DNA from: Streptococcus pneumoniae
Lineage (GTDB): Bacteria; Bacillota; Bacilli; Lactobacillales; Streptococcaceae
Reading direction: 5' to 3'
NCBI RefSeq assembly: GCF_001457635.1
Contig: NZ_LN831051.1
Coordinates: forward strand, 930,001 to 994,000
Length of the DNA: 64,000 bases
This document shows, in pieces, positions 8,353-16,505 of this stretch. Each line of letters starts with the position of its first letter. The stretch's first letter is position 1. Under the pieces are notes generated by a model. That model searched no databases. It worked only from the letters and a program-made list of their open reading frames with translations, and had not been told where the DNA came from. The position numbers were made by a program, and so were the translations under genes.

Positions 8353-9123
8353 GTGGTTGAGATTATTTATTTTCTAATCATTATAATAGCTAGTGGATTG
8401 GGTTCTATATCAGGCATGGGTGGTGGAATTATAATTAAGCCACTTATGGATAGTTTTGGATACCATTCGGTCAGTGATATTGCTTTTTATTCTAGTTTCT
8501 CTGTTTTTATAATGGCGATTATTTCAACAATCAAAAGATTTTCACAAAGTAAAGAGATAAAATGGAGATTGATTTTTACGGTATCCTTTTCTTCTGTTTT
8601 AGGAGGATTTCTAGGTCATCTTATTTTTCAAGTTTTGTTATCTCAATTATCAGTACGGCTAGTATCCATTGTTCAAATGATTTTACTATTTGTGATGCTA
8701 CTTGTATCATTTGTTTTAACAGATTTTAAAAAAACTTATCAATTTGATAAGATAGGATTCTATATGATTTGTGGTCTTCTATTGGGCTTGATTTCTAGTT
8801 TTTTAGGGATTGGTGGTGGTCCGCTCAATGTATCTTTATTGATGGTGTTTTTTTCTATTTCGATAAAAGAAGCAACGATGTATTCTCTTGCAATTATTTT
8901 CTTTTCCCAGCTGTCTCATTTGGCTACAATTGTTGTGGTTACAGGTTTAAATCAGTATCATTTAGCACCTGTTCCAGTTATTTTTCTTGCTTCTATATGC
9001 GGAGGGGTATTGGGGACGGTTGTATCAAAAGTCTTACCTGAAAATTGGGTAAGATACTGTTTTAAAGGGATGTTATTCTGTGTCATGGGAATGACTTTAT
9101 ATAATTTATTTCATATTTTGTAA
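8353..9123 (+). CDS. TauE/SafE (TSUP) family anion exporter
   Basis: This 256-residue integral membrane protein has about eight hydrophobic segments and the duplicated glycine-rich loops of the TSUP family: ISGMGGGIIIKPLM near residue 20 and SSFLGIGGGPLNVSLLM near residue 150. TSUP proteins move sulfite, sulfonates or related anions. It starts at GTG 8353, 14 bases after the FGE gene, with a weak AGGATGGA site. Because it directly follows a cytosolic sulfatase and its maturase, I infer that it exports the sulfate released inside the cell. The last visible gene of the operon is this one; no convincing terminator follows. Confidence 0.88.
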   Translation: MVEIIYFLIIIIASGLGSISGMGGGIIIKPLMDSFGYHSVSDIAFYSSFSVFIMAIISTIKRFSQSKEIKWRLIFTVSFSSVLGGFLGHLIFQVLLSQLSVRLVSIVQMILLFVMLLVSFVLTDFKKTYQFDKIGFYMICGLLLGLISSFLGIGGGPLNVSLLMVFFSISIKEATMYSLAIIFFSQLSHLATIVVVTGLNQYHLAPVPVIFLASICGGVLGTVVSKVLPENWVRYCFKGMLFCVMGMTLYNLFHIL

Positions 9124-9274
9124 GGTCAGTGTGAAAATATTTAAATAGACTTCCTGTAAAAACTGGATTTAACGCCCTCTATTTGTCAAATTAAGCTAGA
9201 CAGTCTTACCAACTCAGAAAATACCTGATGAGGTATTTGGTATCCAAAGGATTTAGGTGGGATGTGATTTCTTG
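9124..9274. other. Gene-free stretch after the sulfatase operon
   Basis: I see no open frame or clear signal here. The segment around 9209-9265 (ACTCAGAAAATACCTGATGAG and what follows) looks like decayed mobile-element sequence, because IS remnants fill the next kilobase, but I cannot assign it. Confidence 0.35.
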
Positions 9275-9402
9275 AGGCTGGGAAAAAGTTTTTAAAATTA
9301 AAAAATGCATAATATCAGGTGTTGGAAAAACTTTGATACTATGCGTTTTATTGTGGGAATATTTATTTCATTTTCTCCTGAAATTGAGTTTTTGTCCAGC
9401 CT
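9275..9402. repeat. MITE-like 128-bp element with terminal inverted repeats
   Basis: The left end AGGCTGGGAAAAAGT and the right end GTTTTTGTCCAGCCT are imperfect inverted repeats. Inside is a second hairpin: GCATAATATCA pairs with TGATACTATGC around a 20-base spacer. There is no coding capacity. This arrangement is familiar from non-autonomous streptococcal repeats or transposon ends, though I cannot name the family with certainty. It abuts an IS30 fragment. Confidence 0.6.
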
Positions 9403-9688
9403 AAAATTCTTGACTGACTTCGTTGAAATCTGTCTGCTTTGGCAAGTCATGACACCTTAAAAGTCTATTTGAATGTTCGTTGAGACGCCGCTGTCTTGGA
9501 CATCCTAGATTCGCAAAAAAGCTCTCACTATCGTGATGATTGGAAATATCTTTCCATTTTGAAAACTCTTTTCCACAGTCAAACGTAATAGATTTAAAGA
9601 GGTTCACTAGAAATTGTGCCAGCCACCCTTGGATGGATTCTGCCATATCCTTTGCCTTACGACTCTTGGTCTTCAAACTGACAATCAA
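9401..9688 (-). pseudogene. IS30-family transposase fragment
   Basis: Read on the minus strand, this frame contains a partial IS30-type integrase core: KSITFDCGKEFSKWKDISN, followed by a degraded version of the catalytic helix region (GCPRQRRLNEHSNRLLR, where intact copies have GxxxRGLNEHxNGLLR) and LPKQTDFNEV. Only the C-terminal third or so is present and the reading stops soon after. The N-terminal helix-turn-helix and first catalytic Asp are missing, so it cannot be active. Confidence 0.85.
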
Positions 9689-9924
9689 TTGACTATACCT
9701 GTTCGCTCACAAATAGGAGAGAACTTTTTACGAAAATCTAATGAATATGCCATAAGAACATTATACCGCAACGTGTACTATTTTTGGTTCATTTTACTAT
9801 AGAAACTATTGAAGCACCTGTACGAAAATATATCATGAAAAAGGGGAGATAGAAAGCAAACAGCCTTGAAATCAATGTTGACTGCGATTATGAACCTGAA
9901 TCAGCCCCTCAAAAGAGACTGTAT

Positions 9925-10164
9925 ATGAATGAACGTTACCAGTGTTTAAAAACTAAAGAATATCAGGCACTTTTATCTTCCAAGGGTAGACAAATTTTCG
10001 CTAAACGTAAGATTGATATGAAATCTGTCTTTGGACAGATAAAGGTTTGTTTGGGTTATAAGAGATGTCATCTGAGAGGTAAGCGTCAAGTGAGAATTGA
10101 CATGGGATTCATACTCATGGCCAACAACCTGCTGAAATATAATAAGAGAAAGAGGCAAAATTAA
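9925..10164 (+). pseudogene. IS1182-type transposase C-terminal fragment
   Basis: This 79-residue frame matches the C-terminal end of DDE transposases of the IS1182 group: KIDMKSVFGQIKVCLGYKRC, then HLRGKRQVRIDMGFILMANNLLKY. The catalytic core is absent. Between 9689 and 9924 there is only decayed sequence with no recognisable gene. It is a dead remnant, oriented toward the gls24 operon. Confidence 0.8.
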
Positions 10165-10202
10165 AAAGCTAGAGTTCCGCAATTGGGAATCTCTAGCTTT
10201 TT
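10163..10202. terminator. Bidirectional intrinsic terminator
   Basis: A 12-base stem (AAAAAGCTAGAG / CTCTAGCTTTTT) encloses a loop of 16 bases. A-tract and T-tract flank it, so it can work on either strand. It ends the minus-strand csbD operon. Confidence 0.8.
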
Positions 10203-10273
10203 GTTTTCTGAGAATCATCTCGACTCAGACTCTTTTGACTAATGTTACCAAAAAGATAAAGTAACTTTTAACC

Positions 10274-10477
10274 TTATTTATCGTCGCCACTCAACATGTT
10301 TTTAACACCTTCTACAGCACCTTCTACAGCGTCTTTAGCGTCTTCGGCAACTTCTTTAACTTTAGAAACAACTTTTTCAGCCGCTCCTTCTTTTTCCATT
10401 TTTTCATCACCGATGGCTTTTCCAACACCTTCTTTAATAGAACCTTTAGCTTGATTTAATTTTTCTTCTACTGACAT
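10274..10477 (-). CDS. CsbD family stress protein
   Basis: This small, very charged 67-residue cytosolic protein begins [20 protein letters not shown], the conserved opening of the CsbD family, and has a second amphipathic repeat ([19 protein letters not shown]). CsbD proteins are general-stress proteins of unknown mechanism. It is preceded by a good GGAG site. It is the last gene of the minus-strand envelope-stress operon, 30 bases after gls24, matching the pneumococcal operon next to mgaSpn. Confidence 0.9.
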
Positions 10478-10507
10478 GATAATTTCTCCTGTTATATTTA
10501 TTTTATC

Positions 10508-11116
10508 TTAGTTTACACGAGTGTTTTCGTGAGATACTACACCATTTGCTGCACCTTTAACAGCTTCTACACCTTCGCTAACTTTTTCTTGAACAGTTGA
10601 GAAACCAGATCCAAGACCAGATTTAGCTTTTTCGAATTGTTCTGAAGTGAATTCTCCTGTTGATTCAGCAACGTCAGATACGCGATCTTGAAGGCTTACT
10701 GAGTCTGCTTCATGCTGTTCTTTAGTTTTGATGTCGACAACGTTTACGTTGATTTCAACAATTTCCAAGTCAGTCATTTTAGCAACTTCTGAAGATACGA
10801 TTTCTCTGATTTCTGAATATAAAGCTGGAACATTTTTTTGGTACTCAACAATAACGTTTAAGTCAACTGCAACTTGTGTTTTACCAACTTCTACGTTAAC
10901 ACCACTTGTTACGTCATCGCTGTTAACGATTTTTTCTTTAAGATTTGAGAAGAAACCACCATCGATTCCCAAAAGACCTGAAACGTTTTCTAGTGAAAGA
11001 CCAATGATTTTTTGGATAACTTTATCTTCGTAAGTAAGTTCCCCTTTGATTTCGTGAGCTACAACAGTAGCATCTTTCTTTTCTACGTTAGTGTTTGTGT
11101 TTTTTTCGTTTGACAT
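10508..11116 (-). CDS. gls24: Asp23/Gls24 family envelope stress response protein
   Basis: This 202-residue alkaline-shock family protein has the Asp23 core at residues ~20-130 (GELTYEDKVIQKIIGLSL; VNVEVGKTQVAVDLNVIVEY; VEINVNVVDI). Its C-terminal tail is acidic, rich in Ala, Gly and Ser, and probably disordered. In staphylococci Asp23 sits at the membrane through AmaP, and an amaP gene is two genes upstream here, so the same complex is likely. An AAGGAG site precedes the start. Confidence 0.92.
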   Translation of the reverse strand: MSNEKNTNTNVEKKDATVVAHEIKGELTYEDKVIQKIIGLSLENVSGLLGIDGGFFSNLKEKIVNSDDVTSGVNVEVGKTQVAVDLNVIVEYQKNVPALYSEIREIVSSEVAKMTDLEIVEINVNVVDIKTKEQHEADSVSLQDRVSDVAESTGEFTSEQFEKAKSGLGSGFSTVQEKVSEGVEAVKGAANGVVSHENTRVN

Positions 11117-11154
11117 ATGAAACTCCTTTAATTAAATTAGTAATTTTTATTTTT

Positions 11155-11325
11155 TTATTTATCTATATAGTTTTTTTCGATATATAATCCAGCTGCAACT
11201 CCCAGTGCTCCTAAAATCAATACAAATATTGTTTTGAAGAAGCCAAAGGAGACAATCAAACAAGCCAGAAATACGCCTATGAGACCAGCGATAATTGGAT
11301 ATCGATATTGTTTAAGCCATTCCAT
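11155..11325 (-). CDS. DUF2273 family small membrane protein
   Basis: This is a 56-residue protein with two hydrophobic segments (residues ~9-25 and ~29-48) and a charged end. It begins MEWLKQYRYPIIAGLIGVF and ends KNYIDK. Proteins of this size and pattern lie between amaP and asp23/gls24 in many Firmicutes (DUF2273). It starts 11 bases after the amaP stop and precedes gls24 by 38 bases, all on the minus strand. The function is unknown; it is probably part of the envelope-stress complex. Confidence 0.85.
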   Translation of the reverse strand: MEWLKQYRYPIIAGLIGVFLACLIVSFGFFKTIFVLILGALGVAAGLYIEKNYIDK

Positions 11326-11336
11326 TTTTTACTTCC

Positions 11337-11903
11337 TTACTTCACACGACTAACAGTCTTTTTGTTTTGAGGTTTTGGTTGGTAATTTTTTACTGCAACT
11401 TCAAGTTTTACTTGACGCTCAATACCAAAAAACTGCTTCAATCCATTAGTTATTTCATTTTGAATTATTTGGCATCTGTCAGCGATGTTGTCTGAAGGAA
11501 GAATTTTACCTTCTACATGAACGAAACATTTATTTTTTCGTAAATTTACATGAACAGTTGGGTTCTTGATCAATCTATGATCACTCACCAAACTTCTAAC
11601 AAAACCTTCGATTGCCGAATTCTTTAATTTTAATGTATCGTTTTTAGTTTCAAGTTGGATTTCCAAGTAACGTTTAGGATAAAACATCACAACTAAAATG
11701 GATAATAAAACTAAAGTTGATAGAACCACTGTCCCCCAAAAGACATATCTAGCAAGATAGAATTCAACTACGGAGTTCTGTCTCCAGCTAAGTAGATGAA
11801 TACCTAGATCACTAACTTGATGATAATCTATCAAAACAGGAAGGAAAATTGTCAAGATTAAAATACAGAAAATAATGAAACATATTTTCTTTGCTTTTGA
11901 CAT
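11337..11903 (-). CDS. amaP: Alkaline shock response membrane anchor protein AmaP
   Basis: This 188-residue protein has two transmembrane segments near the N-terminus (residues ~8-25 and ~50-72) and a cytosolic C-terminal domain of Asp23-like character (VKLEVAVKNYQPKP end). AmaP anchors Asp23 to the membrane in staphylococci. I chose the ATG at 11903, not the upstream TTG, because AAAGGA lies 6 bases before it. It is the first intact gene of the operon; the gene before it (glsB) is broken. Confidence 0.88.
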   Translation of the reverse strand: MSKAKKICFIIFCILILTIFLPVLIDYHQVSDLGIHLLSWRQNSVVEFYLARYVFWGTVVLSTLVLLSILVVMFYPKRYLEIQLETKNDTLKLKNSAIEGFVRSLVSDHRLIKNPTVHVNLRKNKCFVHVEGKILPSDNIADRCQIIQNEITNGLKQFFGIERQVKLEVAVKNYQPKPQNKKTVSRVK

Positions 11904-11986
11904 ATACAATCCTTTCGATTTAACATTTAAACTATTTTTCCCGTCATTGATTTAAAAATAGTTTGCTAACTTTACTGGCGAAAAGT

Positions 11987-12222
11987 TTACTTTCTACCTG
12001 TAAAGAATGACACTACAGTAATCACAATCGCTGCACCTACAATAGATGGGAGCAAAGCCATTCCAGCGATTGATGGACCCCAACTACCTAAAAGAGATTG
12101 TCCTGCATATGCCCCGACTAAACCAGCGAATACATTTGCGATGATTCCCATAGAACTACTTTTTTAGTGATTTTACCTGCCAAGAGACCAATAAGACCTC
12201 CAGCAATAATTGATCACAACAC
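11987..12222 (-). pseudogene. GlsB/YeaQ/YmgE family stress membrane protein, disrupted
   Basis: The minus-strand text reads as a three-helix small membrane protein: IIAGGLIGLLAGKIT, then MGIIANVFAGLVGAYAGQ, then SWGPSIAGMALLPS ending in SFFTGRK. Two lesions break it. A TGA at 12214-12216 lies just after the presumed start, probably from TGG. A one-base loss in the AAAAAAG(G)T run near 12159 puts the two halves in different frames. It was the first gene of the gls24 operon, after a GGAGGG site. Either lesion alone would prevent a full product. Confidence 0.82.
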
Positions 12223-12257
12223 TGCCTACCCTCCTTTTTTATTTTAATATCAAAAAA

Positions 12258-12385
12258 TCAATTTCTTTGATTATTACTATTATATAACTTTAATATAGAA
12301 AAGTCAATTATTTCGATTGTTATTATTATATAATTTTAAAAAATCAAATTCTTTAATTGTTGCTATTATATAATTTTTAAAATTA
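12258..12385. repeat. Three A+T-rich direct repeats with palindromic cores
   Basis: Three imperfect copies begin at about 12258, 12304 and 12344 (46 and 40 bases apart). Each has a TCAA-N5-TTGA-like inverted core (TCAATTTCTTTGA; TCAATTATTTCGATTG; TCAAATTCTTTAATTG), then a T/A run containing TATTATATAA. Read leftward, TTATATAATA resembles a -10 box for the gls24 operon. The position between mgaSpn and its known target operon suggests a regulatory role. The rest of 12223-12593 holds the mgaSpn promoter, with TATAAT at 12543-12548. Confidence 0.6.
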
Positions 12386-12593
12386 AAAATATAATCTTTA
12401 GACTTGAATTTGATTCTGTATTCACGCCCTCAATAGACGGTAAAATAAGAAAATTGTTTATATATTGTCTCCGTAGTGTTATTATACGAAATAAAAGATT
12501 TTAGGAAAAGTCGTTATATCATGCTATACCTATTCTTTGTGGTATAATTGCAAGAGGTTTAATCCGATAATTTATAAAGAGAGAAAGATATTC

Positions 12594-14066
12594 ATGAGAG
12601 ATTTATTATCTAAAAAAAGTCATAGGCAATTAGAATTATTATTTGAACATAAACGTTGGTTTCATCGTTCTGAACTAGCAGAGTTATTAAATTGTACAGA
12701 ACGTGCAGTCAAAGATGATCTATCCCATGTTAAATCTGCTTTTCCTGACTTGATTTTTCATTCTTCTACTAATGGTATACGCATTATTAATACCGATGAT
12801 AGTGATATTGAAATGGTTTACCATCATTTCTTTAAACATTCAACTCATTTTTCGATTTTAGAATTCATCTTCTTTAATGAAGGTTGTCAAGCTGAGAGTA
12901 TTTGTAAAGAATTTTATATCAGTTCATCTTCGCTCTATCGTATTATTAGCCAAATCAATAAAGTGATTAAAAGGCAATTTCAATTTGAAGTCAGTCTGAC
13001 CCCTGTTCAAATCATTGGAAATGAGAGAGACATTCGTTACTTTTTTGCACAATATTTTTCAGAAAAATATTATTTCCTAGAATGGCCATTTGAAAATTTT
13101 TCATCAGAGCCACTATCTCAATTGTTAGAATTGGTTTATAAGGAAACAAGCTTTCCAATGAATTTGTCAACGCATAGAATGCTAAAGTTGCTCCTAGTTA
13201 CGAACCTATATAGAATAAAGTTTGGTCATTTTATGGAAGTAGATAAAGATTCTTTTAACGACCAAAGTTTGGATTTTTTAATGCAGGCAGAAGGAATAGA
13301 AGGTGTTGCTCAGAGTTTTGAATCAGAATACAATATCTCTTTAGATGAAGAAGTTGTTTGCCAATTATTTGTGTCTTACTTTCAAAAAATGTTTTTCATA
13401 GATGAAAGTCTCTTTATGAAATGCGTAAAAAAGGATAGTTATGTTGAAAAATCTTACCATCTATTGAGTGATTTTATTGATCAGATTTCAGTCAAGTATC
13501 AGATTGAAATTGAGAATAAGGATAATCTGATTTGGCATCTGCATAATACCGCACATCTGTATCGTCAAGAGTTGTTTACTGAGTTTATTTTATTTGATCA
13601 AAAAGGGAATACAATCAGGAACTTTCAAAATATTTTTCCAAAATTTGTTTCAGATGTAAAAAAAGAGCTTTCTCACTATTTAGAGACTCTTGAGGTTTGT
13701 TCTAGTTCAATGATGGTAAATCATCTATCTTATACCTTCATCACTCATACCAAACATTTGGTAATTAATTTGCTACAAAATCAGCCTAAACTAAAGGTTT
13801 TGGTTATGAGTAATTTTGATCAGTATCATGCAAAATTCGTTGCAGAGACACTTTCTTATTACTGTAGCAATAATTTTGAACTGGAAGTTTGGACTGAATT
13901 AGAATTATCAAAGGAATCTTTAGAAGATTCATCTTATGATATCATTATTTCTAATTTTATTATTCCTCCTATTGAAAATAAGAGACTCATCTATTCAAAT
14001 AATATAAACACGGTCTCACTCATATATTTGTTAAATGCCATGATGTTTATTCGATTAGATGAGTAA
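12594..14066 (+). CDS. mgaSpn: Mga-family global transcriptional regulator
   Basis: This 490-residue DNA-binding regulator has an N-terminal helix-turn-helix region (residues ~5-65, HRSELAELLNCTERAVKDDL), a second Mga-type HTH at ~85-140 (CKEFYISSSSLYRIISQINK), a long central helical domain and a C-terminal EIIB-like region. It lacks an obvious phosphorylation cysteine. Size and layout fit Mga/AtxA proteins. In pneumococcus MgaSpn activates the neighbouring gls24-type operon and binds A+T-rich curved DNA, which agrees with this arrangement. I chose ATG 12594: an upstream TTG at 12537 lies in front of the TATAAT at 12543-12548 and so would not be transcribed. Confidence 0.88.
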   Translation: MRDLLSKKSHRQLELLFEHKRWFHRSELAELLNCTERAVKDDLSHVKSAFPDLIFHSSTNGIRIINTDDSDIEMVYHHFFKHSTHFSILEFIFFNEGCQAESICKEFYISSSSLYRIISQINKVIKRQFQFEVSLTPVQIIGNERDIRYFFAQYFSEKYYFLEWPFENFSSEPLSQLLELVYKETSFPMNLSTHRMLKLLLVTNLYRIKFGHFMEVDKDSFNDQSLDFLMQAEGIEGVAQSFESEYNISLDEEVVCQLFVSYFQKMFFIDESLFMKCVKKDSYVEKSYHLLSDFIDQISVKYQIEIENKDNLIWHLHNTAHLYRQELFTEFILFDQKGNTIRNFQNIFPKFVSDVKKELSHYLETLEVCSSSMMVNHLSYTFITHTKHLVINLLQNQPKLKVLVMSNFDQYHAKFVAETLSYYCSNNFELEVWTELELSKESLEDSSYDIIISNFIIPPIENKRLIYSNNINTVSLIYLLNAMMFIRLDE

Positions 14067-14427
14067 CCAAAAATAACAAAAAAACGCTATTTCGCGTTTG
14101 AACTGTACCTCAAAAGTTAGACAGAAAAAATCTAATTTTTTGGGTGTTTTTGTTAAGAAAAGACCTTCAATCATTTAAGCAAAATGTACATCTAGATTTA
14201 TAGCCCTCTAAAACTCTTGCTTTTTTTGTAGAAGATACGAAAAAAGCCATAAAACCAAGGCTTTTCCTGTTTTATGTAGATGTTTACACATGAAAATTGA
14301 AGTATTTTCAAAAGCTAATTGGAGTGATTTTATTCATGATGGGATAAATGATCTGGCCAAAAATGATTGAGAAATAGTTGCTTAAAAAGCATTTGCATGA
14401 TACTATATATTGAAAGGAGGTGATAAT
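14067..14427. other. Intergenic region with possible IS end remnant
   Basis: A short hairpin (AAACGC/GCGTTT at 14082-14099) follows mgaSpn. At about 14103-14145, the text ACCTCAAAAGTTAGACAG with TCTAATTTTTTGG resembles the terminal repeat of streptococcal IS3-type elements, but no transposase remains. A hairpin-like AAGCCATAAAACCAAGGCTTTT lies at 14252-14275. The susR promoter must lie in the final ~100 bases. I see no gene. Confidence 0.35.
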
Positions 14428-15429
14428 ATGGTAGAACAAAGAAAATCAATTACCATGAAAGATGTTGCTTTAGAAGCAGGAGTTAGTGTTGGAACTGTTT
14501 CACGTGTAATTAATAAAGAAAAAGGCATTAAAGAAGTAACTTTGAAAAAAGTGGAACAAGCGATTAAAACTTTGAATTACATTCCAGATTACTACGCTAG
14601 AGGAATGAAAAAAAATCGAACAGAAACGATTGCAATCATTGTACCAAGTATCTGGCATCCCTTCTTTTCAGAATTTGCTATGCATGTGGAAAATGAAGTC
14701 TATAAGAGAAATAACAAATTACTCTTATGTTCTATCAATGGTACAAATAGAGAGCAAGACTATCTGGAGATGTTGCGTCATAATAAAGTTGATGGAGTGG
14801 TTGCCATTACCTATAGTCCAATTGAACATTACTTGACGTCAGGAATTCCCTTTGTTAGTATTGACCGCACATACTCAGATATTGCCATTCCTTGTGTTTC
14901 ATCAGATAATGATGCAGGTGGAAGAGAAGCAGCTAAACAATTAATTAGTAAAGGATGTCAGCATTTAGCCTTTGTGGGCGGACATAATACAACCATTAAT
15001 GAAACCAAACGTCGTAGAATTTCATTTGAAAAGTATGTCCAAGAGCATAAAATACCTCTTAGTATTTTTGATTTGGATGAGACAGTTACTGACTATTATG
15101 GAAAGCTAGAGAGTTTCTTGGAAGAAAATTCTTCTATAGATGGAATTTTTACAATCAACGATTTTACAGCTTTGGATGTGATTGAAATAATAGAAAAAAA
15201 TGGCAAACGTATTCCTCATGATGTCCAAATTATTGGATACGATGGAATTAAAATGGCTGGAGATAGAGATTATCTACTTTCAACTATTGAACAACCATTG
15301 GAAGAAATGGCAAAAGAAGCGGTTCGTATTTTGTTTGATATAATTGATGGAAAGACTGTTAATTTGCAGACAATCCTACCAGTAAAATTTGTTGAAGGAA
15401 AAACAACAAAAAATGAAAATAAGTCTTGA
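14428..15429 (+). CDS. susR: LacI-family sucrose operon repressor
   Basis: This 333-residue LacI/GalR regulator has an N-terminal helix-turn-helix (MKDVALEAGVSVGTVSRVIN, residues ~10-30), a hinge, and a periplasmic-binding-like sugar sensor domain. ATG 14428 is preceded by AAAGGAGG with 7-base spacing; an upstream TTG at 14410 is less likely. The stop codon overlaps the -35 box of the sus operon promoter. TGAAACGTTTCA operators just downstream are of the type LacI proteins bind. Identity with susR rests on the downstream susT1-T2-X-H order known from pneumococcus. Confidence 0.9.
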   Translation: MVEQRKSITMKDVALEAGVSVGTVSRVINKEKGIKEVTLKKVEQAIKTLNYIPDYYARGMKKNRTETIAIIVPSIWHPFFSEFAMHVENEVYKRNNKLLLCSINGTNREQDYLEMLRHNKVDGVVAITYSPIEHYLTSGIPFVSIDRTYSDIAIPCVSSDNDAGGREAAKQLISKGCQHLAFVGGHNTTINETKRRRISFEKYVQEHKIPLSIFDLDETVTDYYGKLESFLEENSSIDGIFTINDFTALDVIEIIEKNGKRIPHDVQIIGYDGIKMAGDRDYLLSTIEQPLEEMAKEAVRILFDIIDGKTVNLQTILPVKFVEGKTTKNENKS

Positions 15430-15454
15430 CAGAAAGCGCTATCAATGATAGAAT
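15426..15454 (+). promoter_or_regulatory. sus operon promoter with cre-like site in the spacer
   Basis: TTGACA (15426-15431) and TAGAAT (15449-15454) are separated by 17 bases. The spacer holds AGAAAGCGCTATCA, a good match to the CcpA cre consensus, so glucose repression of the operon is likely. Confidence 0.8.
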
Positions 15455-15491
15455 GAATTCAGATAAAAAAGATTTATTTTTAAAACAAAAA

Positions 15492-15563
15492 TGAAACGTT
15501 TCAAAAAAGAAATAAAGAGACAGCGCCAAGCGCCATCTTTTCTAGAAAAAATGAAACGTTTCA
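15492..15563. promoter_or_regulatory. Twin TGAAACGTTTCA operators upstream of susT1
   Basis: A perfect 12-base palindrome, TGAAACGTTTCA, occurs at 15492-15503 and again at 15552-15563, exactly 60 bases apart. The second copy abuts the susT1 ribosome-binding site. Both sit in a longer duplicated sequence (AAAAATGAAACGTTTCAAAAA). They are probably SusR operators; CcpA binding is also possible. The 60-base spacing, near six helical turns, would allow looping between dimers. Confidence 0.75.
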
Positions 15564-15577
15564 AAAAGGAGGTTGCT

Positions 15578-16495
15578 ATGAATAGCAAAGCGAAGCAAGT
15601 TTCTCTTTGGGAAAGAATCAAGAAACAAAAACTCTTGTTATTGATGACTGTCCCCGGTTTAGTTTTAACCTTTATCTTTAAATACATTTCTATGTATGGG
15701 GTTTTAATCGCATTTAAAGATTACAATCCTTTAAAAGGAATTTTAGGGAGTGATTGGATTGGTTTTTCTGAGTTTACAAAATTCATATCCTCTCCCAACT
15801 TTGGTATCTTGTTAGCCAACACATTAAAATTAAGTATCTATGGTTTATTGCTTGGCTTTTTACCACCAATCATTCTTGCTATTATGCTCAATCAACTCTT
15901 GAGTGAAAAAGTCAAAAAACGAATTCAGCTCATTTTATACGCACCAAACTTTATCTCAGTCGTTGTTATTGTCGGTATGATTTTCCTCTTCTTTTCAGTG
16001 GGAGGACCAATCAACAATTTTCTTTCTATGTTTGGAATGAAGGCTGACTTCTTGACAAATCCAGACTTCTTTAGACCCTTATACATCTTTAGTGGTATCT
16101 GGCAAGGAATGGGCTGGGCTTCAACGCTCTACACGGCAACATTGGTAAATGTAGATCCAGCCTTAGTAGAAGCAGCTCGACTGGATGGAGCCAATATCTT
16201 CCAACGAATCTGGCACATTGATATTCCAGCTCTTAAGCCTATTATGGTTATCCAATTTGTTTTAGCTGCAGGTGGAATTATGAATGTCGGATATGAAAAA
16301 GCATTCTTGATGCAGACATCGTTAAATTTGCCAACTTCTGAAATTATCTCGACATATGTCTATAAAGTTGGTCTTGTATCAGGAGACTATTCTTACTCAA
16401 CAGCGGTTGGTTTGTTTAATGCAGTGATTAACGTAGTATTGCTTGTTGCAGTTAACCAAATCGTTAAACGCATGAATAATGGTGAAGGAATTTAA
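15578..16495 (+). CDS. susT1: Sucrose ABC transporter permease SusT1
   Basis: This 305-residue inner-membrane permease of a carbohydrate ABC importer has six hydrophobic segments and the EAA loop EAARLDGANIFQRIWHIDIP (about residues 205-225) that contacts the ATPase. The true start is ATG 15578, with AAAGGAGG at 15565-15572. The longer frame from 15491 would translate the operator duplication (two MKRFKK segments). No ATP-binding subunit is in this operon, so a shared ATPase such as MsmK, encoded elsewhere, is expected. Confidence 0.9.
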   Translation: MNSKAKQVSLWERIKKQKLLLLMTVPGLVLTFIFKYISMYGVLIAFKDYNPLKGILGSDWIGFSEFTKFISSPNFGILLANTLKLSIYGLLLGFLPPIILAIMLNQLLSEKVKKRIQLILYAPNFISVVVIVGMIFLFFSVGGPINNFLSMFGMKADFLTNPDFFRPLYIFSGIWQGMGWASTLYTATLVNVDPALVEAARLDGANIFQRIWHIDIPALKPIMVIQFVLAAGGIMNVGYEKAFLMQTSLNLPTSEIISTYVYKVGLVSGDYSYSTAVGLFNAVINVVLLVAVNQIVKRMNNGEGI

Positions 16496-16505
16496 GGAGG
16501 AAAGT

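Noticed and set aside
9614..9802. 62-codon plus-strand frame
   Set aside because: It is opposite the IS30 fragment and has no recognisable content.
14082..14099. Possible terminator after mgaSpn
   Set aside because: The AAACGC/GCGTTT stem is short and is not followed by a T-tract.
15491..15577. Longer N-terminus for SusT1 starting at 15491
   Set aside because: It translates the duplicated operator sequence; the AAAGGAGG site fits ATG 15578.
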